Below are positions 44,401-56,400 of a stretch of 64,000 nucleotides of DNA, piece after piece. How positions within the stretch are numbered: position 1 is the first letter of the stretch; every line of letters starts with the position of its first letter. Origin of the DNA: Callipepla californica brunnescens (lineage: Eukaryota > Chordata > Aves > Galliformes > Odontophoridae); NCBI GenBank assembly GCA_023055505.1, contig JALIRH010000002.1, positions 3,271,001 to 3,335,000 on the forward strand, written 5' to 3'. Below the pieces are notes generated by a model. That model was not told where the DNA came from, made no database searches, and worked only from the letters and a program-made list of their open reading frames with translations. Made by a program: the position numbers and the translations under genes.

Positions 44401-47400
44401 ACATCAGTCTGGTTTGAAAAAGTGATTAAAACTCGTGTGACGGCACAGGAAATGGCCACAAGTTACACCAGGGGAGGTTGAGGTTGGACATCAGGAAGAA
44501 CTTCTTTACAGAATGGAATAGGCTCCCCAGGGAGGTGGGTGAGTCACCATCCCCGAATGCGTCGGAGATCCGTTTGGATGCGGTGCTCAGGGACGTGACG
44601 TAGTGTGGTTGTTAAGAGTTATGGTAGGACGGGTTGGTTGAGGTTGGGCTTGATGGTCTTGAAGGTCTTTTCCAACTTGAGCAATGCTATGATTCCGTGA
44701 TTCTGTGAACTTCAGTAGCTTACACTGCTGGCGTTCCTGTATTTCTGAATTCCAAGGTTAGCGTGCTCTCATTTCCACTTTGTAGTCATAGATTCATAGA
44801 TTCATAGATTCATAGATACATTAGGTTGGAAAGGACCTACAAGATCATCTAGTCCAACCATCCTCACACCACCATCCCTACCAACCAAACTACTAAATCA
44901 AATCCCTAAATTGAAAATGCATTTGATTTTGCCTGCTACGGGAGACGTTAATTTGGTGAAGCAGCGCTGTCTGAAAGTGACTTTGAAAGGGGTTATGACT
45001 TTCCATGTGTCAAACTTGTGAGAGGCAAGGCTCTTTTCTCACCTCTTGGTTGGTTATTTGGTGAAAAGATGACTAATGTTGACATACATCCGACTGAAAC
45101 TTTCACTTTTCTTCAGCGAGCCGACGTATACAAAAGATTCACTGTATGGAAAGTAGAAGAGTTTATTCAGCAGCGATTCTCTTGTTGGCTGTACGAATAG
45201 CTGTATGCAACGTGTAAAGGCTCATCAGAAATGGCGTTGCATGTAGCCTTCCTTATCTCACGTTTCAGAGGAGTGCTTGCTCGTGTTTTTAGTGCAGTTC
45301 TTACTGTTTTCTTACTGATCCTGTGCTTTCAGAGCTGAGTAAGACAGACCCGAACGGTGTCATCCCTGGACACATGGCACTAGTCCAGTCTTCCTCACGT
45401 CTTTGTTACAGAGTTACGAGTTGTTAGCGTGCTGTTCCCTTCACCTTTCAGTTCTGCTCAGGAAGTGAGGCGCAGCCGATGCCCATGTCGTTGTTGTGCT
45501 CGTGACCGCTTTGTGGGCGGTGTCTTTCAGCGGTGCTCACTGAGCGGCATGGGGTTACTACGATCCTTTGAACTCATTTTAATTTCTTCTGCTTTTTCCA
45601 CCACGCAGTGTGATTTTATAATACACAATTAGATTTGAGAAATAATTTTTTTCTCTGAAAGAGTGGTCCGGCACTGGGATGGCCTGCCTAGGGAGGTGGT
45701 TGAGGCACCGTCCCTAGCGCTGCTCAAGAAGCGTTTAGATGAGGTGCTAAGGGATTTGATTTAGTAGCTTGGTGGGTAGGGATGGTGGTGGGAGGATGGT
45801 TGGACTAGATGATCTTGTAGGTCCTTTCCAACCTAATGTATCTATGAATCTATGACTCCACATCTTTCCTGGGCAGCCCGTGCCAGTGCCAGTTCTCACT
45901 GTGCTTTCCACAGTGCTGCCAAATCTTAGTTGTCCTTGCGCTGTGAAACTGGTGCATTTTAACCGCAGATGCGGTGAGAGTAGTTTGTTCTCCCCTGTCG
46001 TAATCTGTCCTTTTTCTATTTCTGGCGGCGCTTCTCAGCTGTGTTTTGTCTCTGCTGTATGTTTTAGTCTTCTTTTCACTCAAGAAACAAAACTCTTCAT
46101 TGCTGAAAGCAGATTGGAGAGCTGTCTGCGTGCTAGCCTGTAATTTTATGTGTGCTACGTGAGGCCAGGCTCAGACAGTGCTGCAGGAAGAGATGGCTGT
46201 GCTGGCATCGTGTGGGATGTCGCTTTGTGCGCTGCTCCAAACTAAACCCAGGTCTCTTCTTTGCTGCCTTCATCCCCTGGTGAGTCCTTCCTGCCTTGCT
46301 TCTCTGAAGGAACACTGATGATAACAAGTTATGGGACTTGTTGTGACTGCATCACAGAACTCGGGGCAGAAATAGAAGTCACCGCTCTTTTGGGGGACGC
46401 GCTGTAATCTCAGCGTAGGAAGATCAGCACTGTTTTTAAAACCTGCTGTGGCTTTTACAACACAGATTAATAGACAGGCATCACCACGTAGATGATTTCT
46501 GTAGTTAGTGCAGTTCCTGGTGTAGGGAACCTGCTTTGGCAGGGGGCTTGGACTCGATGATCTCTTGAGGTCCCTTCCAACCCCTACGATTGTATGAAAA
46601 AAATACTTGAGCAGCTCTTTTCTGGGCAGGCTATGAGCTGACTTGTGAGGCAGCGTTAGGTGCTGCGATGTGAGCGTGGGTGCCGCTTAGAGCTGCTCAT
46701 GTCACACGCTGCCTCTGTAAAACTCTGTGTCCTAGAGTGCATTTTTGTATTCCTGTCTGTGAGTTTTGCGTTAGAACTTACTAACGTGAGAAGGCAATCG
46801 AATGTGAGTTGTCATTTAGTAGTAGGAAGAGTGTGGACGTGCCAGTTCTGGTTTAAAGAAGCCTATTTTAGAAGAGTTCCCAAGAGGGGAGAATTCACTG
46901 GCTTAGCTAGATCAATCTTCAAAACTGTTTGAAGTTAGACTTGTCATGTAGATGAATAAGCCTTTAAAACATAATTATTACTGGGGCCTTGTTAAATACC
47001 TTCTGAAACTTGTTTAGCAAGTGTTAACTAGTAAGGGACAGACGTCTATTCACGCAGAGGGTAAATTCCTATCTAAATGTTTCTATGTTCTTGGCTTCGC
47101 TTGTCCTTTGATAAAGAACTTCTTACATTGTCCTTTCATACAAGTGGTGGATTGCAGTGAATGCTCCCTTTCTGCTGCTTTTTATGAGTTCCTCTGTTGA
47201 TTGGCCTTTCTTGCCCTGTCGTACTCCTCCATCCTTTCTGACATCTTCCTTTGGTCTCATGTGGAGGACAAGTCTGTGGATGTGGGGAGAGCAGGGGGCT
47301 CTCATCTTTCTGATTTTTCCGTATTCCTTTTTAATTCTAATTGCTGTTAGAATGCAAGACTTCTCAAACAACGGGAAGCTTCAAACGTGAGCTCTTGGGG

Positions 47401-50400
47401 CTTCATCCCTTTCTCAACATAAATGCTTCAGCCGTAGGTTAAAGAAAATAATCAACAGAAAAGCCACCAACCCTCCAAACCGCAGACCAAACCAAAGTGG
47501 AATCGAAGACGCTGAGGTTCAGGTAGATATGACAGTGCAGAAGAATGAATGTCTCAATAAACCAAATAAGTTTCTTCAGGGTTTAATGAGGGAACGCTTG
47601 GTTTTGATCGATACGAGTCAGTCCTGTGTGAGTGAGGGTGTGTTGTTTGAAGAAACGAGACCTTCATTCAGGAGGAAGAGACTTCAAAGTGGATTTCCAC
47701 TGGGCTGAGGAAGTGGGGCTTATTGCTGGGGCTGTGTTGCGTGATTAGAATGCAGTAGTATTTATTTTTTCCTAATTATTTCTGATTTGCAAATGTCCAT
47801 TAACCTAAAACTTGGCCAAACTTGTATATGCTTTCTTTATTCTTACCTTTTACAGAACCCTTAGACAGAATGGGTGGACCACTCTGGAAATGTACAGTAG
47901 GTGCAATATTGAATGAAATGTTGGCAGTGACACTGCAGCTGAAAATGTATCCATTTTTCCATGGGGATGTGGATGTCCCTATAGAAAGGTGTCATCCCTT
48001 AATGGTCTCCTCCCGTGCTCTTGCTGTCATCGCTCCGGTGGTGCGGTGCCACAGCTGGGTCTTAATTCGTTTTGACTAATACGAGAACTGAAGTTGGTGA
48101 CAGGAAGCAGGTGGAAGAACAGAGATGTAATGGGGGGAAAACATCAGAGAATCATTCAACTGAAAGCCTCCACTTCTCGTGTCTCAATTATTCCATTATT
48201 GCTAACCTGTATTTTAGTGCTCCTCTCAGCGATGCTGAAAACCACAGCCTTATCTCTTGAAACCGCATTATATGTTGTTGGATCTGCTGCGTGGTAAAGA
48301 TGCTCCTGCAGCTGCTTTCACTATCTAAAATGATAAATTAACTGAGAATTTCCTGCTTTGAAACTGAGCCGTGGGAGCGTTCGTATTGTGTTTTTCTTTG
48401 ATTGATTTGCTGTGTCTGGGCAAAGATTTCTTTTTGAAGGGGAGCTTCTGAATTACATAGAGCTGAGTTTTGTAAGCTAAAAATATCTTAGGCATAAAGG
48501 CGTCTTAAACTTTGTATTTTCAGAGTTTAGTCAAAAAACACTGTTATTCCAACTCAGTGGAGGTCTGAATGTACCTGCAGAGGTACGGCACAAACATCCA
48601 TCCTGGCCTGTTCCCTCATTAAGCTGAGGACGAATCATTTCTGTGTTTCACTTAATTGGATGCTGTACGAATAATATGAATATGCAACAGTGATGGCTTT
48701 CCTTAATAGAGATGTGCTTTACCAGCCTACTGGGACCCTAAGGAAAAAAGAAAGAAAGGAAAGCTGATGACAGCAGAGGCTGAGTTGTGCCATTTTGTAT
48801 ATAACTACGTCACCTCAAGTGTTGGAGTGTCAGCTAATAAAGGAAGTAAGCTACACTTCTTTCCTATCCTAACCTGAATGTGGTGCTTCACAGAACGGAG
48901 GTAGGGCGAAATGAAGGATACACAGCTCTGTTCTTCCCTATAGAAGAAGCAGCATGAGGGAAGGAGTGGGTGCTGTTGGGGTGTTCTCCTCTTAAGATAA
49001 CATATATATTCACTGCATCGTTCTTCTTCATTCCCGAAGGCTTGAGGTTATACTGAATGGAGGCACTGTTCTTTACGGATGCAGAAAATACCACTCGAGT
49101 TTTTTAACTGTTATTTTAAATCCTTAGAAAAACCTGGCGTTAGTTCAGGACTTAGTAAAGCAAAGAGAACAGAACGATTCATTATGCTCAAGTGTGATCG
49201 GTAGCACTGAGCCCAGTCTCCATTTTTTTTTCCCCCCTTCATCTAGTAGATTCATGGATCTAGTAGATCCATTCACGTTAACTTTCAGCTGGATTACTGC
49301 CATGTAGGCAGAGTCATACTGTTTGGATGTGGCTCACCATTTTCAAGGGATAACTCAATTCAACGTTACTGTTTGCAATTAGAAGTGAGTTCTCTGTATC
49401 CCTTGGGAAGAATGTCAGTGGTACAGCTTTGCATGCGGATATCAGCGAAGCTACGTGGCTCATTAATGGTAGGGATATCTGTTGGATGCTCTGTGTGCAT
49501 CTCGAATGCTCTGTGCTGCTCCTCTGCTGCTCACCCCCACTTGGAAGTGGTGTTCTTGTTGTCTTTCACACGTCTGTGTTGGAAACCTGGTCATGACTTA
49601 TAAAGCAGACAGGATTGATGTCTTGTTTCTCCCTTTCATCTCTGACCACACTCACATCGTGGGCATCTGGGAAGAATTCTAATCTCTCTGGGCTGCATCG
49701 CTTCCTGCAGAAGGGAGAGATCGTATCCATGTCTTACAGTGGGTTGGGGAGGTATCCAGGATAACCGAGGCAGCTGTAGATCTGTAATTTGAATAATACA
49801 ACTTGATAATTAACACTGCTTCTATTCTCTTGCAGTAAGTGACAATTATTACACAAAAATGATCTCTAGATTAAGTCTGCGGAACGTAATGAGATCACAG
49901 ATTTGAAGGCAGTGCTGTTTATCCAACACTTCTTATCTGAATACTGAATGACATAGTGCTAGGGAATTGGAAGCAGTTTGGCACGGTGAGATCCCTGCAG
50001 TTCCTGCTAGCGTCATACCAGGATCTTAAAATAAGACCAAATATGAAGATGGCTCATAAATGTAACAGAAATGAAACGCACTGAGGAAGAACAAGGAGGA
50101 ATGTAGATGGCTGAAGTTTCTTTAAGGCTTGGGTTCCAGGTGCAAATGAGAGCACACGATGGGATGGGATGATGTTCGGATGGATATCAGTGACAAGAGT
50201 TACGTGGCAGGGGTCAGTGCTGAGACCAGTGATCTTTTAATGTCTTTGACACAGTTGGAGTGAGTGCACCCTCAGCACGTTTGCTGGTGATATCAAGCTG
50301 CGTGGTGTGGTCAGCACACCTGAGGGACAAGGTGCTGTCCAGAGAGACCTCGGAAGCCTGAGCAGTGGGCCCAGGAGAACCTCACGAGGTTCAACAGAGA

Positions 50401-53400
50401 CAAGCACAAGGTCTTAGACATCATTCATGGCAGCTCCCACTGTCAGTACAAGCTGGGGGAGGTAAGGATGGAACACAGCCCTGCCTAAAAGATCTTGGGA
50501 GCACTGGTGCGTGCATATATACATTTAAGACAATGCTGTAATACAGACTTAAATCAAGTTCTGACTTACATCATCATGTCTTCCATTTCCCTCCAGTGCT
50601 TCCCTTGTGGTCTGTTGAATTGCGGGGGTTAACTGATAAGGCTGTTCCCTTGTGTATCATCTAATCCTACAGAGCTATACCTTGACTGAAGAACTTAGTT
50701 TGCTTATTAAGCATGTTATTAAGCAGCAAAGACAGATGGGTAGATGCCTCTGCCCTTCGTAGTATCAAGGGACTATTAGCTGCAGCTTGAAGTTCTCCTT
50801 ATCTCTTGCAAAACACTGCAGGCCCTCTCGCTATCTTTCCCAGCTGTTCCTAACAGAAAACCACTTTGAAAGTCAGACTTCTGTATGAAAACGTGAAGGT
50901 GGCCCGGAGTTGAAGACCATGTGCGAAGACACTCTTAACTTAGATATATTTGGCCGAGAGAATTGGGTTGGTTGAACCTTAAGGACAGCTTAGGTAATCT
51001 GAAGTTCCTAAGGGCAAGTGTGTGATGGATGCTTTTCTTCCAGAAGTATGCAATTTACTGTACCTCTCAGAGCATTATTCTGTCATTAGGTTTAGCTGTT
51101 GCCTGCTGCTTGCTTCATTTCCCGCATCTCTTGTTTGAGATGGATAAAACTGCGCTGCTGAACACAGGAAAGTGTTGAAGCTCTGAACCACGTCCTTTCC
51201 ACGTGGCAGCTTCTGCCAGTGGCAGCTGTGTTGTAGGTCGACACAGCAATATCTGCAACACCCACACTGATGATCCGGAATAACCGCCCCGGTGTCTGAT
51301 AATAGCACCCTCAACTGAAAGCGGAGCTTCCGAATAAGGCTTCCTTCCTTCACATCAGCTTCACTTACGCTCTGTTTTTTGTTTTTTTTTTTAAAGAAAT
51401 AGTTTGAGGGACTTCCTATGACAAACGTAGGCTGCGTTAGTCCAGTGCCAAAAATGTTCTTTGAGCTGTGAAAGCATCAGCAGATAATTAAATGTGTTAG
51501 GACTTGCTGAGGAAGAAAACCTATTGATATAATTGCGGTAGGAGAATTCTGCGTGGATGATGTCCTGTATCGACAAGCCCTTTTAGGTGCGACTCACTTA
51601 GCCCCTTCTTGTGTAGTAACTCATTAGTTACTACATAGCTGTGGTAGCTAATGGCACAATTCCATGCTGAAAATCTTTTGTATGTGCCTTCAGTGCTGAG
51701 CGACGCTTCAGAGAACAGCCTGAAGCTTTGCAGTGCCACGAGGAATAAAGCGTGGTGCTCAGAGCCTCCATGTAGCTGAGAAATTAAACAGCCCTGACAG
51801 TTCAGTTCCACAATCGGTTGGGTTTTGGTGTGGGAGAGGAGTGCGTGGCTCATTCATTCCTTTCACATGCTGGGAGTGTCTTGGCCCCGTGGCTCCTTGA
51901 GTCACTCTATCTCCACTTTGGATCTGCAATATTTTGATGGAGTGGAAGAATTTGCGGCACTGTTGTAAACTCGCAGAGCTCAGTGCTGAACTGTTATCTC
52001 TGTGCGTTTCTGTGTTTGAGCACAGCTCCTCTCCCACCTCCTTTTTCCTGCTCCGCTCTTAATACTGCTTGAGGCTTGTTGTTCTTGAAGACAGCTGCCA
52101 TGAGGTGGTTATTTTTCCATCTGGACTTCCCTTGGTCTCTGTTATTTTGGTAGCAATCACAGTTCCCAAGACTCTGAACGCTTGGTCTGTGTAAATTGAG
52201 TGAGTTCTGGTAGGAAGTCTGTTAGCTCACGATTCCAGGTGAGCCTGAAGACATTGTACTGAGCATCCAGCATGCCTTACTTCAAACCATGCAGATAGAG
52301 CTCTGTGCTTTCTTGATGGTCTCAGTCATCATATCAAGGCTGAAACATCCTTATTATTCATGTTGTCACGTTGCGAACGAGCAAGGAGGTTCTGATGCAT
52401 ATCACAAGGATGTTTTGGTGTGCTCGTCTTTCATCTTCTAATTCATTCTCCCCCTGACAGCACTTTAAAAGCAAGATCCAATGCAGACTTTCAAAATACT
52501 GTCTGAAAGGAGTCTCTGAAAAGCAGGAATGAAGCAGGAGCGTGCTTGGAGTGGCAGCTGGGGCAGCACTTTGGGCTCTGGTGGGTGAGCTGTGGCAGGT
52601 TTCTACAGGCAGAGTGTATCTGTATCCTCGGGATCACCTCCCCCTGAAGAGAAGTGTTCCCATGTAGAGTCAGTAAGGTTGGAACAGACTGCTAACATCG
52701 TGATGCAGTCCAGCTGTTGATCCATCTCCACCGTGCTCAGTAGGCCATGTCTGCTCCATGTCAGTGCCACATCTAACACGCACACAGTCACAGCCCTCCA
52801 TCCCGTGGCCAATGCACACGTATCTGCTTCATGCCACAGAAATATAGGTTGACTGCTTATCAGGTCAGCACTGCTGTTTATTAATAAACAGCACTTATCT
52901 CCTGGAAGCACCACCCTGCCCTATATAAGTCTGCTCCGTGAGTCGAGCCAGAAATAACTTTAACTGGATCATTTAACAAAGATGAGGTGTACGAGTGAAA
53001 AGAGCTGCTGCTGCCGGTGATCGTTTCTGAAGTGCCTGGTTCTGTTCTCTGCTGCACGTGTGGAGCTCTGTATCTTTTCCCTGGCATTTGCATTTTTCAT
53101 CTCATCTCCATCATTTGCTTATACACCCTGGCTTTTATTTACAGTTTGTGACTGAGCCCCAGTGGGATGCACTCAGCTCCAGTGCTGGTCCTCGAGTATT
53201 TGTAAACAGAGCACAGCAAAAGGGAGGGCAGAGAAATCAGGATGAGGTGCGCAGTGTTAGAAGGCATAATGGGGTGGGGAAGGGAAATATGGGTGAGCAG
53301 TACTTGAACGGGTCACAGAGGTAAGGCAAACTGTAATGCAGCTGAGAGCCTGGACAAAAAGGAGCAAATATTCCAAGAGCAGAAAATAGAAACCCAAGGG

Positions 53401-56400
53401 CTGCTTTATTGTTAGAAATACTAATGTAAAACAAGCTAAAGAACAACAACGATAACACTCAGTGTCAAAGCAGGCTGTCTGCCTTCCGGTGAAATAGCTG
53501 CTGTGTGGGAAACTGGTGCTGGAAGCCACGTGAGCAGAACTGTAAAAAATAAGGGATTAAAGGCTGACTATGGGAAGCTGGTGCTTGGAGAACGTGGTAA
53601 TGTGGGGAAACGATGCTTGTTTGTGCAGAGATTGGTTATCAAATAAAAAATGTTAGGAGTAAATCTGTGCCATTTTACAGTGCTGGATAGGAATAGGAGG
53701 GCACTGGGGTAATAGATAGGGATTAAAATGAGATCACGTACGTACCGATCGCGTACCTGGGGGTTAATAGTAAACTGGAAGGCAATTTGTCACAAATAAG
53801 TGAGATGTATGGGAACAGGGTGGCTGAGAGCAGCCTTGAAAAGACACAGCAGGGAGGTGCTGGCTGTGGGACAGGAGCACGCTGCCATTTGAGAGGTGCA
53901 GGCTGTGCTGACACCAGCCCCAGTGGGACCTCGTGCAGAAAAGCAGTGCGTAGTGCTCAGGTCGGTGTTGTTCAGGAGAGGTGAACTCAAATTGCATGAG
54001 ATTGAACAGCTGATTGTTTCTGGTGGGCTGTGGTGGCTAGAGCAAAACGCACGCAGCTGGAATGTGAGCGTGTGATATCTGGTTTTAAGATTCCAGTGAA
54101 TGATGAGGACTAGGAAACGGAGCAAATAGAAAGCCAGCATGGGAAGAAGAGGTGGAAAGTGGGCTCCTGATAGCAGGTTTCCTTTCCAGTTTTGGAACTG
54201 CGACCAGTTTGAACGTCCTCCACCTCATTGGATGAGTAGTCTGTAAATGAGTTGGATTCAGCTGAACGTAGATGGTGTGGCTGATTTGTGCTTTCTCTCT
54301 TTTCAGTGCTTGCACCTCCTCCACCGTTGCCACCACCAATACAGGGATATGCCTTCAAACCTCCTCCTCGCCCGGATTTCGGGACGTCCGGGAGAACAAT
54401 CAAACTGCAGGCCAACTTCTTTGAAATGGACATTCCTAAAATAGATATCTACCATTATGAGTTGGATATAAAGCCAGAAAAGTGTCCTAGAAGAGTTAAC
54501 AGGTAATCCTTTGCTTTGCTTTTTCCTCGGTTTGTGCCTACGCTCTGGTTCTCATTTGGAGCCATGTGCCCGCTTCCACTGACGGCTCAGAAGGTTCGTC
54601 TGTCGTTATTGTGTGTGCTGGTAGTTTCTAACTTTGCACATCCATCAGCCAGCACTGTTCCTCAGACTTCTTCTCCAACAGTGTCTGCCCCAACCCAGAG
54701 ATTCAGTGCTAACGGTCCCTTATTTTGATTAAACTTGCCAACTTCTGATTAAAGCCACTGGATTAAGTCTGTGGAGGTTAGATCAGTGTAAGCCATGTTG
54801 ATAAGTGATATTCTTGGTAGTGCTTGGTTAAATATTGGAGGGCAGTGGGCTGGCAAGCCAAGGAGGAGCTGGTGTTGCCAGCTTGTTTTCCTGCCTTCAC
54901 GTACTTACATGGGGAAGTAAAGCCTGTTTGTTTGTGCTGCTGGGAGGTGATCATGGAAGGAGTGAACTGCGTAAGAAATCATCTTTCATCCATTGATTCT
55001 GCAAAAGGGAAAGCGATGCTTGTGAAACAGATAGGAAGATGAAAGCGTGGATCAGTTGGCAAAGGAAGCAAACAATTAGGTCCTGTGTTTTGCATGTGTG
55101 CCCCATTAGTCACAGTGTGGCAACCTCATTAACTTGAAAAAGAGCGGTGTTGCCAGAAGTGAAACCGAGAACCAGACTTGGCACTGACTGGAAACCACAA
55201 GTGTCATCATTGTAACTACCTCCACCTCTTGACTGCGGGGTATCGGAGTGGTGCTTGTGTACTCAACAGCAAAAACTTTCCATGTTAAAAAAGGTCACGT
55301 TTTGGACTGTGCAGTTAGGAACAAAAGTGTGGGGTCTAGAAAGTCACCTGAAAGCCACGGTTCTCTTGACGTCAGTTAAAGAACTGGAGTGCATCATCAT
55401 CCAGTGTTACGCTATCAAGTAATGGTATTTCCATGCAGCAGCATTTGCTGATCTGTATTTTTTTTTTCCTAAGGCTATTACAAACTTTTAAAGCAGTCGA
55501 GAATTGGGTTTAGATTTAAAAGCAGATGGTGTGTGTGCATTAAGCTAGATTCTCTTCTTGCCTGTTGGTTTCTCCAGTGCGTTCTCACTGCGTTGTACTG
55601 CTTAAAAAAAAAAAAAAAAACCCTAATAATATTAACGAGTGATCCAAATTTTCACAGTGGAAGCCACAGGAGCTTTGCTTTCACTTTCACTGATTATCCC
55701 TGCCTCCTGCTCCAGTGCTGACAGCATGCATGCTGCTGTCTGATGCACTTTGCCTACTTCTTAGCAGCTGTCCTGTGGGGTGGTGTGTGCTGCTGTCCTG
55801 AGTGATCTCCTCTCTGGCCCTGCGTGTGTGTGCTTCCTCCTCTCATCCCTCCCTTTAGTGGTGGGGACTCGGTTTTGGAGAACATAATTATAAAGTAATT
55901 AGAAAGCGATTTTCCTGACTGCAAAGGCAGGTTGTGTTCTGTAATGAGCTGTTACCCCGCTGCCAGCTTCAGACCTGATCTCCTTTGTTAGGTTAGCCAC
56001 TCCTTGTGTTGTGGTATCAGGAGAAGATAGAAATCTGCACAGTTCAGTGCCTTCTGCAGTAACCAAGGGTGTCGTGAACGCATTCGGCAGTGCATGTTTC
56101 TCTGTATAGTGTGGGAAGAATACAAATGGGATTCATGTAATGAAGTGTGTGTTCCATTTCTTCTTCCTGGAGCACTTATTTGTGCTTTTGTTACTCTGTA
56201 GGCGTGCGTGCGCTCGTTGGTGCCTGGCATTTTGGTGACCTTTCAATCCTACACGTGCACATATTTATATACATACGTAGTATTTATATACATACGTAGG
56301 GTTTTGTGGGACGCACATACAGTCCAGGATTAAAATTCGTTTTTTTTTCCCCTAGATTACAATAGTTTGGTTATATAACTCAGCTACATACCTACAATCA

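Larger units (their letters stand above)
41422..54306 (+). other. AGO2 intron 1 (12.9 kb)
   Basis: Starts CpG-rich (to about 42000) and then becomes ordinary. It holds CR1 fragments at 44462-44708, 44786-44909, 45648-45858, 46518-46590, 50190-50515 and 52665-52775. The intervals 42100-44450, 46600-50180 and 52800-54300 are unique sequence; I see no other gene in them. Confidence 0.7.

Noticed and set aside
49240..49275. Short palindromic tggatctagtagatcca
   Set aside because: A small inverted repeat with no further structure around it.
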